Assembly (NCBI RefSeq): GCF_001908375.1
Contig: NZ_CP017241.1
Coordinates: 2,731,001 to 2,795,000 of the forward strand
Length of the DNA: 64,000 nucleotides
Direction of reading: 5' to 3'
Source: Rhizobium etli 8C-3
Lineage (GTDB): Bacteria; Pseudomonadota; Alphaproteobacteria; Rhizobiales; Rhizobiaceae
The notes beneath the pieces are model-generated. The model saw only the letters and a list, made by a program, of their open reading frames with translations, had not been told where the DNA came from and made no database searches. The position numbers and the translations under genes are program-made. Positions 49,831-60,409 of the stretch are shown here, piece after piece (position 1 is the first letter of the stretch; the number at the start of each line of letters is the position of its first letter).

Positions 49831-51096
49831 CTAGCCGTCCGGTTGCACGACGCCCTCACGCTCGAGATAGCGCTGATCGATCTCGGGCAACGGCTCGTCG
49901 TCGATCGCCGCCTCGAAGGCCCTGAGACGCTTGTAAATCGACAAAAGCTCGATGATGGTCGTCCAGGAATTGACGAGATACTGGAAGGAGTTGCTGACCT
50001 GGCCGAAGGCCGTCAGAATCTGCTGATAGATACCATAGGTGATTTTTCCCGCCACGATCGTCGGCACCAGCATGAAGGTGACGAACAGCGCGTCGGCCTG
50101 CAGATAGAAGTACCGTGCAACATTGAAATAGAGATAGTGGAAATACATCCGGAAATAGTTGCGGCGGACGTTGGCGAAGAGCTCGTTGACCGTCGGCGGC
50201 TGAGCCCTGTCGGCATAATCTTCTCCGTATACCAGCTCCTTGCGGTAAGCGGCTTCCACGCGCTGGTTGCGGAAGTTCAATCCCGGCAGCTTGATACCGG
50301 CGACGGCGAGAAGCACCGTTCCGAAGGCGGACCAGAAGAGGGCCAGCCAGAACAGCGTATGCCCAATTTCACCGACGACCGGCAGTTCGGAGACGTAGCT
50401 TGAAAGGGCAAACAGGATCGGCAGGAACACGATGAGCGTCATCACCGAATTGATCAGGTTGATGCCGAGCCCTTCGAGAATGCTCGAAAAACGCATCGTA
50501 TCTTCCTGAACACGCTGCGCAGCACCCTCGATATGGCGAAGCTTCTCCCACTTGGACATGTAGAAATCATTCATGGCCGTCCGCCAGCGAAACACATAAT
50601 GGCTGGTGAAGAAGTCGGTGACGATCGAAACGAACATGCTCAGAAACGCGATCTGCGCAAAGATCAACATCAGGCTATAGAAGTCCCAGACAGTGACAGG
50701 GGCCGTTTTCGCCAGAGCGTTCTGCAGCGTATCACCGAACGGACGGCGCCAGTTGTTGATGGCAACGGAAATCTGAACCCCGAAATATGTCGCCAAGATA
50801 ATGAGCGCAGAACCCCATACGGACCAGATCCTCCAGGGATGATCTTTTGCTCGTAGGTGCCAAAAACCGCAGAAGAGACCAACGCATATCAGGAAGAAAG
50901 CGTAAAAGAACAGATTGTCGGGCAGGAGAAAAAAGTCGAGTCCGATTGGGGGCTCCTGCCCCTCGGGAAGCGGCCCGAAACCCAGAGAAAGACCCGTCGA
51001 CTCTCCGATGCCATACCAGATGGCGATGCAGATAAGTGCCCAGATGGCTACTGACGGGAAGAAGAGTTTCGGCTGCGGGAAGAAGGAATGGAACAC
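49831..51096 (-). CDS. bacA: SbmA/BacA family peptide transporter
   Basis: 421 residues with about seven membrane segments and the SbmA_BacA domain spanning most of the length. [22 protein letters not shown] at the start and [28 protein letters not shown] near 340 are conserved. In rhizobia BacA imports peptides such as plant NCR peptides and bleomycin, and is needed for bacteroid persistence. ATG at 51096. Here it lies beside an MFS exporter. Confidence 0.94.
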   Translation of the reverse strand: MFHSFFPQPKLFFPSVAIWALICIAIWYGIGESTGLSLGFGPLPEGQEPPIGLDFFLLPDNLFFYAFFLICVGLFCGFWHLRAKDHPWRIWSVWGSALIILATYFGVQISVAINNWRRPFGDTLQNALAKTAPVTVWDFYSLMLIFAQIAFLSMFVSIVTDFFTSHYVFRWRTAMNDFYMSKWEKLRHIEGAAQRVQEDTMRFSSILEGLGINLINSVMTLIVFLPILFALSSYVSELPVVGEIGHTLFWLALFWSAFGTVLLAVAGIKLPGLNFRNQRVEAAYRKELVYGEDYADRAQPPTVNELFANVRRNYFRMYFHYLYFNVARYFYLQADALFVTFMLVPTIVAGKITYGIYQQILTAFGQVSNSFQYLVNSWTTIIELLSIYKRLRAFEAAIDDEPLPEIDQRYLEREGVVQPDG

Positions 51097-51216
51097 GAGC
51101 AGTCGCTTTCCTGAACTGGAATCTGTGGAGCATCAGCTAACTGATTGTGCCGGAAACTATGGCAGTTCGAAGAAGGCAGCAATGGGTACGGCCCATTGTT
51201 ACGCATTTGTAACGGC

Positions 51217-52398
51217 TTATCCCAATCTCTTGATGACGGGCAGCACGAGGGCGGCGCACAAGATAAGGGCTGCGGCAGCGATAAAAGTCGGCGTGGTGAA
51301 GCTTCCGGTCTGCTCGGCAATCCAGCCGGCAACGATGGGACCGATAATCTGGCCAAGACCGAAGGCGGCGGTCATTGTCGCGAAAATGCGTCGCGCGCTT
51401 TCTGGAACCAGCTTGCGGCCGATCTGCAGCCCATAGGCGGTGATGGCGAGGAAGGTGGCGCCGAAGAGAGCGCCGCCGACAAGGGGCGCCATCGAATGCG
51501 GCAAAAGCACGGTTGCAAGAACCCCGACCGCCTCCGTCAGCAGGGCGGCGACATAAACCCAGCCAAGGCCAAGCGGATATACCAGCGGCCGCCATGCAAA
51601 AAGCGCAACGGCTGCCGTGAGCCCAGCGATGAACCAGCAGAGGAATTCCACCGTCTGCCCCGCCGCGTCCATGCGCGCGATTGTGACAAGAAAGGTCGCG
51701 GTAATCACGTAGCCGAAGCCGAAGATGCCATAGGAAAGCGTAAGCAGAGCCACCGGCAGCTTCCAGACGATCGGCGGCTCCTTGCCGGCATTGCCCGAGC
51801 GTACCGGCGCCGATGGCAGCAAAACCCAGACGGCGGCGAGGCTGATTGCCGAAAAGATCGCACCGCCGATCCAGTCGGCTCGCCAGCCGGAAACGCCGGC
51901 AAAGAAAAGACCGCTCAGCATCACCATGACCGAAGAGAGCGCAATGCCAGCACCTGGGCCACCAAAATGCGCCGCCTGAACGTGGTCGTTGCCCGCTCCA
52001 GCGCCATGGCTCAAGACAATCGACGAGGTGAAGATCATCGCAAATGCACTTGCCAACCCGGCCAGAAAACGGATGGTAGCGAAGACTGGAACGGAATTCG
52101 TGGCGGCCATGGCGGCAAGCAGCAGAGCGTTCGCCAGAAGCGCCGAGAGCGCGACCTTGCGTTCACGGCCGGCGGCCCAGCTGTAAGTGGCAAGCACGGC
52201 GCCTGTAAGATAGCCTGCGAAGTTGGCAGAAGCGATGAAGCCTGCATCGGCCGCCGAAAGCGGCACGCCGCTCATCATACCGGGCAAGATCGGCGTATAG
52301 GAAAACCGCCCGAAACCCATGGCGGCCGACATCGCGATCATGCCGGCAAGCGCCGTCCGGAAGAGGTTCACTGGCTCGGTATCGCTGCGTAGCAACAT
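51217..52398 (-). CDS. MFS transporter, YbfB/YjiJ family
   Basis: 393 residues with 12 predicted membrane segments. The start at 52398 has AAGG about five bases upstream; the earlier GTG at 52419 is less likely. FGRFSYTPILPGMM early and the SYGIFGFGYVITATFLV segment resemble YbfB/YjiJ. Substrate is unknown. Same strand as bacA, with a gap of 120 bases. Confidence 0.85.
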   Translation of the reverse strand: MLLRSDTEPVNLFRTALAGMIAMSAAMGFGRFSYTPILPGMMSGVPLSAADAGFIASANFAGYLTGAVLATYSWAAGRERKVALSALLANALLLAAMAATNSVPVFATIRFLAGLASAFAMIFTSSIVLSHGAGAGNDHVQAAHFGGPGAGIALSSVMVMLSGLFFAGVSGWRADWIGGAIFSAISLAAVWVLLPSAPVRSGNAGKEPPIVWKLPVALLTLSYGIFGFGYVITATFLVTIARMDAAGQTVEFLCWFIAGLTAAVALFAWRPLVYPLGLGWVYVAALLTEAVGVLATVLLPHSMAPLVGGALFGATFLAITAYGLQIGRKLVPESARRIFATMTAAFGLGQIIGPIVAGWIAEQTGSFTTPTFIAAAALILCAALVLPVIKRLG

Positions 52399-52751
52399 GT
52401 TGGCCTTATCGCGCTGCACAACGGCAGCGACAAACGAGAAAATCTGATCGATCTATCAATTCCACAAATACTCGGCGCCCCGACGAGCGGCCACGTCACG
52501 GCCAGGACCTCACCAGACCTGGAGGAGCGCACGGGCGGCTTTTAGGTTCCAAGCCCCGGCGTGATCTATCCCCGCGCCGACAGAAGGCGGGAGTCCGGAT
52601 CGAAGGCACCACGAAGCTCGACAAGATCACCGAACGCGGCAGGCAACAGCCCGGCAGGATCACGCCAAGATCCAGCACACGCCGAACAACCTCGAGCGCA
52701 TCTGCGAAGAGATGGCTTCGGTCAACCGCATGTTCCCGACCGAAATCGCCG
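52399..52751. other. Intergenic region of about 350 bases
   Basis: No complete gene. A plus-strand frame ending near 52760 reads TPNNLERICEEMASVNRMF without a start, possibly the tail of a decayed gene. No regulatory element was identified. Confidence 0.45.
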
Positions 52752-53510
52752 CTAAAGCCCGCCGTCCGGCAGCGTCAAGATCAGCGGCCCGTTCCGGGTC
52801 GCCACCACCGTGTGCTCGAACTGCACGGTCGGCGCCTGCGGGTCGGCGTAGAGCGTCCAGGCATCGTCGCCGCCCTCGGCCCATGTCGCGCCGAGCGACA
52901 GGAAAGGCTCCACGGTAAAGACGAGGCCCTCCGTCATCATCCTCTTCTCGGAAGGATCCGGCCAGGTGGAAAGCTCGGCCGGCTCCTCGTGCAACGAGCG
53001 GCCGACACCGTGGCTTGCAAGGTTGGCGACCAGCGTATAGCGGTTCTTTGCCGCAAAGGCGCCGACGGCCTTGCCGATCTTCGAAAGCGGCTCGCCGGCC
53101 TTCACCTGGTTGAGGCCGACCCAGAGCGCCCGCTTGCCATCGCGGCAGAGCCTCTCGATCTTCGGCTTGACGGGGGGCACGGTGAAGGAGGCACCGGTAT
53201 CGGCGAAGAAACCGTCCTTTTCGGCCGAGACGTCGATATTGATGAGATCGCCCGGGCGGACCATTCGCGATCCCGGAATGCCGTGGGCGATCTCCTCGTT
53301 GACGCTGATGCAGGTCGCACCCGGAAACTGATAGCAGAATTCCGGCGCCGAACGCGCGCCCGCATCCTCAAGAACCTTGCGGCCGATCTGGTCGAGTTCC
53401 AGCGTCGTCATGCCGGGTTCGACTGCTGCCGCCATCACCTGAATGGCATTGGCGCAGATGCGGCCGATCTCCTTAAGCTTTGTCAGTTCGTCGTCGTTTT
53501 CGATTACCAT
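52752..53510 (-). CDS. map: Methionine aminopeptidase, type I
   Basis: 252 residues, removes N-terminal methionine. The five metal ligands are in NIDVSAE, FFADTGAS, ASHGVGR, TVEPFLS and FEHTVV. The start at 53510 follows GGGAAAAGCA. Its sequence (CYQFPGATCISVNEEIAHGIP) is typical for type I. Rhizobia usually have a separate main map gene, so this may be a second copy. The following LLM gene lies 41 bases away on the same strand. Confidence 0.94.
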   Translation of the reverse strand: MVIENDDELTKLKEIGRICANAIQVMAAAVEPGMTTLELDQIGRKVLEDAGARSAPEFCYQFPGATCISVNEEIAHGIPGSRMVRPGDLINIDVSAEKDGFFADTGASFTVPPVKPKIERLCRDGKRALWVGLNQVKAGEPLSKIGKAVGAFAAKNRYTLVANLASHGVGRSLHEEPAELSTWPDPSEKRMMTEGLVFTVEPFLSLGATWAEGGDDAWTLYADPQAPTVQFEHTVVATRNGPLILTLPDGGL

Positions 53511-53551
53511 TGCTTTTCCCGCCTGCCGCAAGGAGCAGGCCATTTCCGGGT

Positions 53552-54622
53552 TCAGGCCGTGGCTTTCGCCCCTTCGCCCGTGCCAGTCAATGCCTTTCTG
53601 ACAAGCGGGGCCACTTTCGTGCCGTAGAGCTCGATGCCGCGCATGACCTGATCATGGGGCATGAGGCCGATCGCCATCTGCAACAGGAAGCGGTCGTTTC
53701 TGAAGATCGAGTGATGTGCGACGATCTTTTCGGCAACGACCTGAGGGTCTCCGACGAAGAGCGCGCCGGAAGGCCCGCGCGACATATCGAAATGCGCCCG
53801 GCTCGTCGGTCCCCAGCCTCGCTCGCGGCCGATGCGGTTCATGACCTCGGCCTGCGGTCCGTAGAATTGATCGGCGGCCGCATCCGTCGTGTCGGCGATG
53901 AAACCGTGGACGTTGATGCTGGTCTTCAGCTTCGCCTGGTCCTGTCCTGCCCGGCGCGCTGCCTCGCGATAAAGATCGAAGAGCGGCGCAAAACGGGCCG
54001 GCTCGCCGCCGATGATTGCAAGCGCCACCGGCAAGCCGAGCGCACCGGCGCGCGCCACTGATTGCGGCGTGCCTCCGACCGCGATCCAAAGCGGCAGCGG
54101 GTCCTGCAGCGGGCGCGGATAGACACCGCGTCCGTTGACCGGCGCCCGCAGCTCGCCCTGCCATTTGACGGTCTCGCTTTCGCGTAGCGTCATCAGCAGG
54201 TCGAGCTTCTCTTCAAAAAGCTGGTCGTAGTCTTCGAGGTTGTAGCCGAAGAGCGGAAAGGATTCGATGAACGAGCCGCGCCCTGCCATGATCTCGGCAC
54301 GGCCGTTTGAAATCAGATCAAGCGTCGCAAACTGCTGGAACACGCGAACCGGATCGTCAGAGGAGAGCACTGTCACGGCGCTGGTCAACCGGATATTCTT
54401 CGTCTTGACCGCAGCTGCGGCAAGCGCAACGGCGGGCGCGGAGACGGCATAGTCGGGCCGGTGATGTTCGCCGAGCCCGAAGACGTCGAGCCCCACCTGA
54501 TCGGCAAGTTCGATCTCCTCGATCAGATGCTTGAGCCGCTCGGCTCCCTCCGCACCCTTGCTGCGTTCAGGGTTCGGATTGACGTCGGCAAAGGTATAAA
54601 GGCCCAATTCCATAATCGGCAT
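53552..54622 (-). CDS. LLM-class flavin-dependent oxidoreductase
   Basis: 356 residues of the luciferase-like TIM-barrel family. Conserved patterns: [43 protein letters not shown], and [21 protein letters not shown]. Likely FMN-dependent reduction or monooxygenation of an unknown substrate. The start among ATGs 54640, 54622 and 54613 is unclear. A perfect GAACGG-A-CCGTTC site lies 61 bases upstream. Confidence 0.88.
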   Translation of the reverse strand: MPIMELGLYTFADVNPNPERSKGAEGAERLKHLIEEIELADQVGLDVFGLGEHHRPDYAVSAPAVALAAAAVKTKNIRLTSAVTVLSSDDPVRVFQQFATLDLISNGRAEIMAGRGSFIESFPLFGYNLEDYDQLFEEKLDLLMTLRESETVKWQGELRAPVNGRGVYPRPLQDPLPLWIAVGGTPQSVARAGALGLPVALAIIGGEPARFAPLFDLYREAARRAGQDQAKLKTSINVHGFIADTTDAAADQFYGPQAEVMNRIGRERGWGPTSRAHFDMSRGPSGALFVGDPQVVAEKIVAHHSIFRNDRFLLQMAIGLMPHDQVMRGIELYGTKVAPLVRKALTGTGEGAKATA

Positions 54623-54682
54623 CCCGTTGAATGTGCCCATGGAGATAAGAAGACAAAGGGCAGAGGGCAACCGGAAATTCTG

Positions 54683-54695
54683 GAACGGACCGTTC
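54683..54695. promoter_or_regulatory. Palindromic operator candidate upstream of LLM gene
   Basis: GAACGG-A-CCGTTC, six-base arms with a one-base centre, placed about 60 bases before the LLM oxidoreductase start. The form is common for TetR-family dimers. A regulator was not found within this window, except for the TetR-like relic near 57.4 kb. Confidence 0.45.
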
Positions 54696-54963
54696 GATGA
54701 AGTTGATGGGTAATTGCCCTCTTCTCAAATGGAAAGCTGCAACTCCGCTCATGGGCTGCACAGGCCGACGCCAGCCAGCCGGTTTCCTGTGATGCTCGCC
54801 TGAACAGCAGCCGCTCGTCGGGCTGCAAAAACTCATATTTCTCCTGTAAAACAACCCACTTCGCCGCTTCAACGGAATCAGTTTCCCAACAGCTTCACAA
54901 TGAAGATGATCACCGGTCAGGAAACCGAGCCTTCAGCCCGATCTCCTGCTCCACTGTGGAAAG

Positions 54964-55431
54964 TCAGTTGCGGGCCAAAACCTCGGCAAGCTGATCGGCA
55001 GCCTTGCCCCACCCTTCGTAAAAGCCCATCTTTTCGTGCTCTTCCTTGTCTTCGGCCCGCCAATGCAGTGCCTTGGCGGTGTACTTGGTACGGCCGTTGC
55101 CGAGGTCCTCGAGCAGCACCACGGCAGTCATGAACGGCTTTTCAGATGGAACCCAGGCACTGGTATAGGCGTCCGTCAGGACGATCTTCTCGTTTTCGAC
55201 GACCTCCAGATAGACACCGTGGTTTGGAAATTCCTGGCCTTCCGGGCTGCGCATGACGACAAGGCTCGCCCCCCCGGGGCGGACGTCGTTCTCGACCTTG
55301 GAGACTGTCCAGGGGCGCGGGACGAACCATTCCATCATAAGTTCCGGATCGGTCCAGGCCTTGAATATCTTTTCTCGCGGGGCGTCGAATTCGCGCACCA
55401 GAACGAGTTCATGTTTTGCATCGGCAATCAT
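54964..55431 (-). CDS. SRPBCC/AHSA1 domain protein
   Basis: 155 residues in an AHSA1 START-like fold. REFDAPREKIFKAWTDPELMMEWFVP at the N-terminus and GRTKYTAKALHW with EKMGFYEGWGKAADQLAEVL at the end fit. ATG at 55431 after AGGAGG. Often found with ECF42 sigma factors and DGPF proteins, as here. Function unclear; ligand-binding cavity likely. Confidence 0.88.
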   Translation of the reverse strand: MIADAKHELVLVREFDAPREKIFKAWTDPELMMEWFVPRPWTVSKVENDVRPGGASLVVMRSPEGQEFPNHGVYLEVVENEKIVLTDAYTSAWVPSEKPFMTAVVLLEDLGNGRTKYTAKALHWRAEDKEEHEKMGFYEGWGKAADQLAEVLARN

Positions 55432-55534
55432 TTCAGCATACCTCCTGTTGAGCGAAACCTGTTTTCCATCAGGTTGTTAAAAAGACGCCTGGCCATTTGC
55501 CGTTCCGACATCGCCCACGATTTTTTCTTGAAAT

Positions 55535-56794
55535 TTATTTCGCAACCGGGTGTGCCGGCTCGCTCTGAAGCTTGTCGATCTGCAGGCGGATGTGAGCCGC
55601 TTCGGCAGCGGAATTTGCAAGCGCGATCGCACGGTCGAAGGCTTCGCGCGCCTCCTTCGCCCGGCCCATCTGCTTCAGCAGACCGCCGCGCAGGCCATGA
55701 TAGTAGAAGTAGCCGTCGAGCTTTTCACCGAGCTTTTCGACGAGGCGCAAAGCCTCCTCCGGTCCCTTGAGCTTCGAAATCGCAACCGCCCGGTTGAGCG
55801 TGACGACCGGAGACGGCTGCAGGCGCTCGAGCACGCTGTAGAGCAGATCGATTTCTTCCCAGTCCGTATCTTTGGCTTGCTTGGCACGGGAATGGATGGC
55901 CGCAATCGCCGCCTGCAACTGATAGGGTCCGGGCCGGCGGTGGCGGATCGCCTTGTCGAGCAGATTGAGCGCTTCGTTGATCAAGGCATGATTCCAGCGC
56001 GAGCGGTCCTGATCTTCGAGCAGCACCAGTTCGCCATTTGCGTCGAAGCGCGCCTCTCGCCGCGAGATCTGCAGCAGCATCAGCGCCAACAGACCCATGA
56101 TTTCCGGATCGCCCGGAAAGATGCGAAGCAGGAGGCGCCCGAGCCGGATCGCCTCGTCGCTGAAGGCAGCGGCCTCGCGTTTCGGATCGCCCTGCGAATA
56201 GCCCTCGTTGAAGATCAGGTAGATCATCGTCGAGACGATCGACAGACGCTCCGCCCGCTCCTCGGGACCCGGCGTTTCGAACGGCACGCCGGCTTTCGAA
56301 ACGCGTGCCTTGGCCCGGGTAATGCGCTGCTCCATGGCACTTTCGCCGACCAGAAAGGCGCGCGCGATCTGCTGCACGGAGAGCCCTGAAACGATGCGCA
56401 GTGCCAGAGCGATCTGCTGGGTGGCCGGCAGGTCCGGATGACAGCAGATGAAGAGCAGCCGCAGGATATCGTCGCGATAGTTGGATTCGTCCAGCCGGTC
56501 GGCGATATCGCTTTCCGTATCCTCCTTGTCAGAAATCAGCTCTTCGTCCGGCAAAGCCTGGGTCTTTGCCCGCCTGCGCACCGCATCGATACCGCTGTTG
56601 CGGCCGACGAAGATCAGCCAGGCGGTCGGATCACGCGGCGGGCCCTTGTCCGGCCAGGTGCGGATCGCCCGCAGACACGCCTCCTGAAACGCTTCCTCCG
56701 CAATGTCGAGATCGCGGAAGTAACGCAGCAGTGCTCCGAGCGCCTTCGGCCGGGCCGCAGTCAGTGCAACGTCGATCCAGGCGATATCCGTCAT
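55535..56794 (-). CDS. ECF RNA polymerase sigma factor, ECF42 type
   Basis: 419 residues. Sigma region 2 (RDLDIAEEAFQEACLRAIRTWP) and region 4 (LSVQQIARAFLVGESAMEQRITRAK) are followed by a long C-terminal extension (about 185-419) of TPR-like helices (DUF6596). The extension and the upstream DGPF gene mark ECF42, in which activity does not depend on an anti-sigma factor. Start overlaps the DGPF stop (ATGA). Usually controls its own operon. Confidence 0.92.
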   Translation of the reverse strand: MTDIAWIDVALTAARPKALGALLRYFRDLDIAEEAFQEACLRAIRTWPDKGPPRDPTAWLIFVGRNSGIDAVRRRAKTQALPDEELISDKEDTESDIADRLDESNYRDDILRLLFICCHPDLPATQQIALALRIVSGLSVQQIARAFLVGESAMEQRITRAKARVSKAGVPFETPGPEERAERLSIVSTMIYLIFNEGYSQGDPKREAAAFSDEAIRLGRLLLRIFPGDPEIMGLLALMLLQISRREARFDANGELVLLEDQDRSRWNHALINEALNLLDKAIRHRRPGPYQLQAAIAAIHSRAKQAKDTDWEEIDLLYSVLERLQPSPVVTLNRAVAISKLKGPEEALRLVEKLGEKLDGYFYYHGLRGGLLKQMGRAKEAREAFDRAIALANSAAEAAHIRLQIDKLQSEPAHPVAK

Positions 56795-57165
56795 GTCGAG
56801 GCTTCTCCCGGCCGGAAAACGTAAAAGGGCCGAATTTCATAGGACGTCGAGCCTGGATTGACCGCCGACAGCTCCTTCGAAAAAGCGATCGCCTCGTCCA
56901 GGGTTGCGAAATCGACGACGTAGAAACCGAGAAGAGCTTCCTTGGTTTCTGCAAAAGGACCGTCGAGCACGAGCGGTTCTTCCTTGCCCTTGCGTACGGT
57001 GGTCGCCGCCGTCGTCGGCATCAGCCGACCGGTCGGACCGAGTCTTCCGGCTTGAGCCAGGGGGGCCTGTACGGCATGGAGCTTTGCCATGACGGCGTCT
57101 TCTTCCTCCTTCGACCAGGAGAAAACCGTCTCTTCATTGGCATAGCAAAGGATCGCGTAAAGCAT
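56791..57165 (-). CDS. YCII/DGPF family protein
   Basis: 124 residues with a ferredoxin-like fold. LDGPFAETKEALLGFYVVD carries the DGPF motif near residues 76-79. Short proteins of this type accompany ECF42 sigma factors in many bacteria and may be linked to their activation or to the stress they answer. ATG at 57165; overlaps the sigma start. Confidence 0.9.
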   Translation of the reverse strand: MLYAILCYANEETVFSWSKEEEDAVMAKLHAVQAPLAQAGRLGPTGRLMPTTAATTVRKGKEEPLVLDGPFAETKEALLGFYVVDFATLDEAIAFSKELSAVNPGSTSYEIRPFYVFRPGEAST

Positions 57166-57635
57166 CTCTCACTCCTCTTCCTCAATGACGAACAAGTAAC
57201 CCGGCATCCGACAGGACGCAGCAAAAAATTGCCGTTGTGAAGACGGCATGCGGCGATGATGCAAAGACCCCCCGAAGGGTTGCTGCACCGGCAGGACGTG
57301 ACGCTCAACCGTTTCGCCATCTGTCCAGGGCCTGATTGAACAAGGCCCTGTCATCGAGCGCACGCGACAGCACAAGAGCCGCCTGTATTGCGAGCACTGC
57401 GTTCTCCGCCTCCCCCCTCGCCTCGCTGGCCGGGCGGCCGTGAGTGTGAAAGGCGGGACGAGTGCGCGCATGAACAATTCCTCTACTGATGAGAATACTT
57501 GGCATCCATCAGTACATAATTGGCAACGAGCCCCTGCTGCGGCATTCCATCCCATCAGGTGATCGGCACGCCCACGTTTTGGACGCATTTCGTCTATTTG
57601 TTTCCTGCTGCAGTGCACGGTCGAGAGAGGGAACC
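57166..57635. other. Intergenic region of about 470 bases
   Basis: Between the DGPF gene and the acyltransferase. It holds the TetR-like relic on the minus strand. The right end includes AGAGGGA before the acyltransferase ATG. Otherwise nothing recognised. Confidence 0.5.
57305..57590 (-). pseudogene. Decayed TetR-like regulator
   Basis: The minus strand contains MRPKRGRAD at about 57573 and then CTDGCQVFSSVEELFMRA, reminiscent of a TetR N-terminus. In another frame, ending at 57305, AVLAIQAALVLSRALDDRALF, broken as shown, looks like a TetR C-terminal helix. The middle is missing. A relic is the simplest reading; chance similarity is possible. Confidence 0.35.
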
Positions 57636-58694
57636 ATGCGGCAGGAAAAGACCCGGATCGACTGGCTAGACATCGCCAAGGGAATGTCGATCATCCTCGT
57701 GGTCATCTATCACACGCTCCTCTACTACGACTTCCATGAGATTGCGCCGCATCCTTATGCCCGCATCAGCGGCATCATGACGCCGATCCGGATGCCGCTG
57801 TTCTTTACCGTCTCCGGCCTTCTTGCGGCATCGGCCGCAAAGGCGCCCTGGCGCGATTTCCTGCGCCGGAAGATCTGGCTGCTCATCTATCTCTTCGCAT
57901 TCTGGAGCATCGCGCGCTGGCTGTTCTTCCGCTACATCCAGAGCAATGTCCTGGTACCGGCCGAAGGCAGCGATCCCTACCAGCTGATCGAGATGTGGTG
58001 GGCGCCCAACACAGGCATCTGGTTCATCTGGGCACTGGCGATCTTCATGGTTGCCACGAAGCTTCTTTCTTCTACCCATCATGCGACCACGATTTCGGTC
58101 GCCGCCATGGTCTCGATTCTGACTTTCGGCGAGCATCTGCAGGTCGATCTCTTTACGCATCGCAACGTGCTGCAGTATTTTGTCTTCTTCCTCTTTGGTA
58201 GCTGGTACGGCAAATCCGTGGTGGGCACGATCACGCAGCGTCCGCTTCTTGTTGCATTTGGCGGCTTTTTGCTGTTTGCCGCACTCTATCTGTTGCGCTG
58301 GCGGCTGCAGGCCATCGAAAAAGGCAGTTGGGCGCTGCTCTCTTCCATTGCTGGTCTGGCATGGCTCTGCGGAACCGCCGTGCTGATGTCGCGGCTGCAG
58401 CCGGTCCGGCATGCATTCGCCTATTTCGGGCGGAACACGCTTCCGGTCTATGTGACGCACGTCATGATCGTTTCGCTGCTGGTGGCGGCGATCGCGACGC
58501 TGGCGAAGGCGGCAAGCAGTTATGTGACCGCGCCTCTTGTCGTGGTCGTCGCGATCGGCCTGTCGCTCGCCATCAAGGCAGTTGCCGATCGCAGCGGCGC
58601 CGGCTTTTTCTACGTTCCCCTAGCAAGGCGCAAGCAGGAAGCGATGGCCGCTGAAACCGGTCGAGGCGATAGCGTAAGCCAATGCAAACGCTAG
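57636..58694 (+). CDS. Acyltransferase family 3 membrane protein
   Basis: 352 residues, about ten membrane segments. [25 protein letters not shown] at the start and [21 protein letters not shown] match the acyltransferase 3 family (OafA, fucose 4-O-acetylase). The His in VVIYHT is likely catalytic. It probably modifies surface polysaccharide. Ends overlapping the glpK 3' end by four bases, on the opposite strand. Confidence 0.88.
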   Translation: MRQEKTRIDWLDIAKGMSIILVVIYHTLLYYDFHEIAPHPYARISGIMTPIRMPLFFTVSGLLAASAAKAPWRDFLRRKIWLLIYLFAFWSIARWLFFRYIQSNVLVPAEGSDPYQLIEMWWAPNTGIWFIWALAIFMVATKLLSSTHHATTISVAAMVSILTFGEHLQVDLFTHRNVLQYFVFFLFGSWYGKSVVGTITQRPLLVAFGGFLLFAALYLLRWRLQAIEKGSWALLSSIAGLAWLCGTAVLMSRLQPVRHAFAYFGRNTLPVYVTHVMIVSLLVAAIATLAKAASSYVTAPLVVVVAIGLSLAIKAVADRSGAGFFYVPLARRKQEAMAAETGRGDSVSQCKR

Positions 58695-60184
58695 GGTTCG
58701 CTCAGCGTCCGCTTCACAGCATTGCGCCATCCCTTGACTTTCGCCGCCCGCGTCTTTTCGTCCATTGCCGGGTCGAAGCGTCGGTCGCGTTTCCACGTTT
58801 CGGAGAAGGTCTTGCGGTCGGGCCACACCCCTGCCCTGCTGCCGGCAAGCCAGGCAGCGCCGAGGGCAGTGGTTTCAAGGATAATCGGGCGATCGACGGG
58901 AGCTTCGAGCAGGTCTGCCAGCCGCTGCATCGTCCAGTCGGAGGCGACCATGCCACCGTCGACGCGCAGCACCGTGTCGTCCTTGCCGTTCTTCCAGTCC
59001 CTTTGCATGGCATCAAGCAGGTCGCGGGTCTGGTAGCAGACGGCTTCGAGTGCTGCGCGGGCGAATTCGGCTCGACCGCTGTTGCGGGTAAGGCCGAAGA
59101 TGGCGCCGCGCGCCTGCGGGTCCCAATGCGGCGCACCAAGGCCGGTGAAGGCGGGGACGAGATAGACCTCTTGTGTCGGGTCGGCCCGTTCCGCAAGCTC
59201 GCCGGTCTCCGAAGCGCGGTCGATGATCCCGAGCCCGTCGCGCAGCCACTGCACGGCCGCGCCCGCAATGAAGATCGAGCCTTCCAGAGCGTAGGTCGTT
59301 TCGCCGTTTAGCCGGTAAGCGATCGTGGTGAGCAGCCGGTTCTTGGATCGCACCATGTCGGCGCCGGTGTTCAAGAGCGCGAAGCAGCCTGTGCCGTAGG
59401 TCGATTTCATCATGCCAGGCTCGAAGCAGGCCTGGCCGATGGTCGCGGCCTGCTGATCGCCGGCTACGCCGAGAACAGGGATCGCGGCGCCGAAGATCGA
59501 CGGATCGGCAACGCCGAAATCGTCCGCGCAGTCCTTCACCTGCGGCAGCATGGCGGCCGGTACGCGCAGAATTTCGAGGAGGTCTTCGTCCCATTTGTTC
59601 TCGGCGATATTGTACATCAGCGTGCGCGAGGCATTCGTGGCATCGGTGACGAAGCTCTTGCCGCCGGAAAGCCGCCAGATCAGAAAGGTGTCGATGGTGC
59701 CAAAGCAAAGCTCGCCCTTGGCGGCGCGCGCCCGTGCTCCCTTCACATTGGCCAGCAGCCAGGAAAGCTTGGTGCCGGAGAAATACGGATCAAGGATCAG
59801 CCCGGTCTTCTTCATGAACGTCTTTTCCAGGCCCTGGCGCTTGAGATTGTCGCAGTAGCTCGCCGTACGGCGGTCCTGCCAGACGATGGCGTTCCCGATC
59901 GCCTTGCCGGTCTCGCGTTCCCAGACGACAACCGTCTCGCGCTGGTTGGTGATGCCAAGTGCCGCGATGTCCTTGGCTTCGATCTTTGCCTCGCGCAACG
60001 CCATATGGATGGTAGAGACCACCGAAACCCAGATCTCCTCCGGATCGTGTTCGACCCAGCCGGAACGCGGATAGATCTGCTTGAATTCCTTTTGGCCCGC
60101 GCCGGCAATCCTCATCTCGCCGTCGAAAATGATCGCCCGCGTCGATGTCGTGCCCTGATCGATCGCCAAAACATATCCGCTCAC
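58691..60184 (-). CDS. glpK: Glycerol kinase
   Basis: 497 residues, FGGY family. Phosphorylates glycerol to glycerol-3-phosphate. Family motifs: [18 protein letters not shown] at the start, [11 protein letters not shown] near 105, [14 protein letters not shown] near 165, and [12 protein letters not shown] near 400. The GTG at 60184 is chosen because a GGGAGGG site lies six bases upstream; ATG at 60199 overlaps that site. No glpD or glpF is adjacent. Confidence 0.95.
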   Translation of the reverse strand: MSGYVLAIDQGTTSTRAIIFDGEMRIAGAGQKEFKQIYPRSGWVEHDPEEIWVSVVSTIHMALREAKIEAKDIAALGITNQRETVVVWERETGKAIGNAIVWQDRRTASYCDNLKRQGLEKTFMKKTGLILDPYFSGTKLSWLLANVKGARARAAKGELCFGTIDTFLIWRLSGGKSFVTDATNASRTLMYNIAENKWDEDLLEILRVPAAMLPQVKDCADDFGVADPSIFGAAIPVLGVAGDQQAATIGQACFEPGMMKSTYGTGCFALLNTGADMVRSKNRLLTTIAYRLNGETTYALEGSIFIAGAAVQWLRDGLGIIDRASETGELAERADPTQEVYLVPAFTGLGAPHWDPQARGAIFGLTRNSGRAEFARAALEAVCYQTRDLLDAMQRDWKNGKDDTVLRVDGGMVASDWTMQRLADLLEAPVDRPIILETTALGAAWLAGSRAGVWPDRKTFSETWKRDRRFDPAMDEKTRAAKVKGWRNAVKRTLSEP

Positions 60185-60409
60185 GCCTGTCCCTCCCATG
60201 CGCATTGCTTTGTTGCAGGAAATCAATAAGGCACCAAAGCGAACCTGAAAAGAAAATAAAACGAAAAAAGAAGCCGCTCCCACCCGCCCTCGGCCGCTCA
60301 CATACCAGCTAGCAGATCGTTTTCCTGCGCGCGATTGCCAGACGCGCCGCTTTGGGCATAACCTTCGCGATGTTGCGTCGCGAAAACAAGCCATAGGGAG
60401 CACAACAGC

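Noticed and set aside
58682..59311. Plus-strand frame antisense to glpK
   Set aside because: Shadow reading of a well-supported gene.
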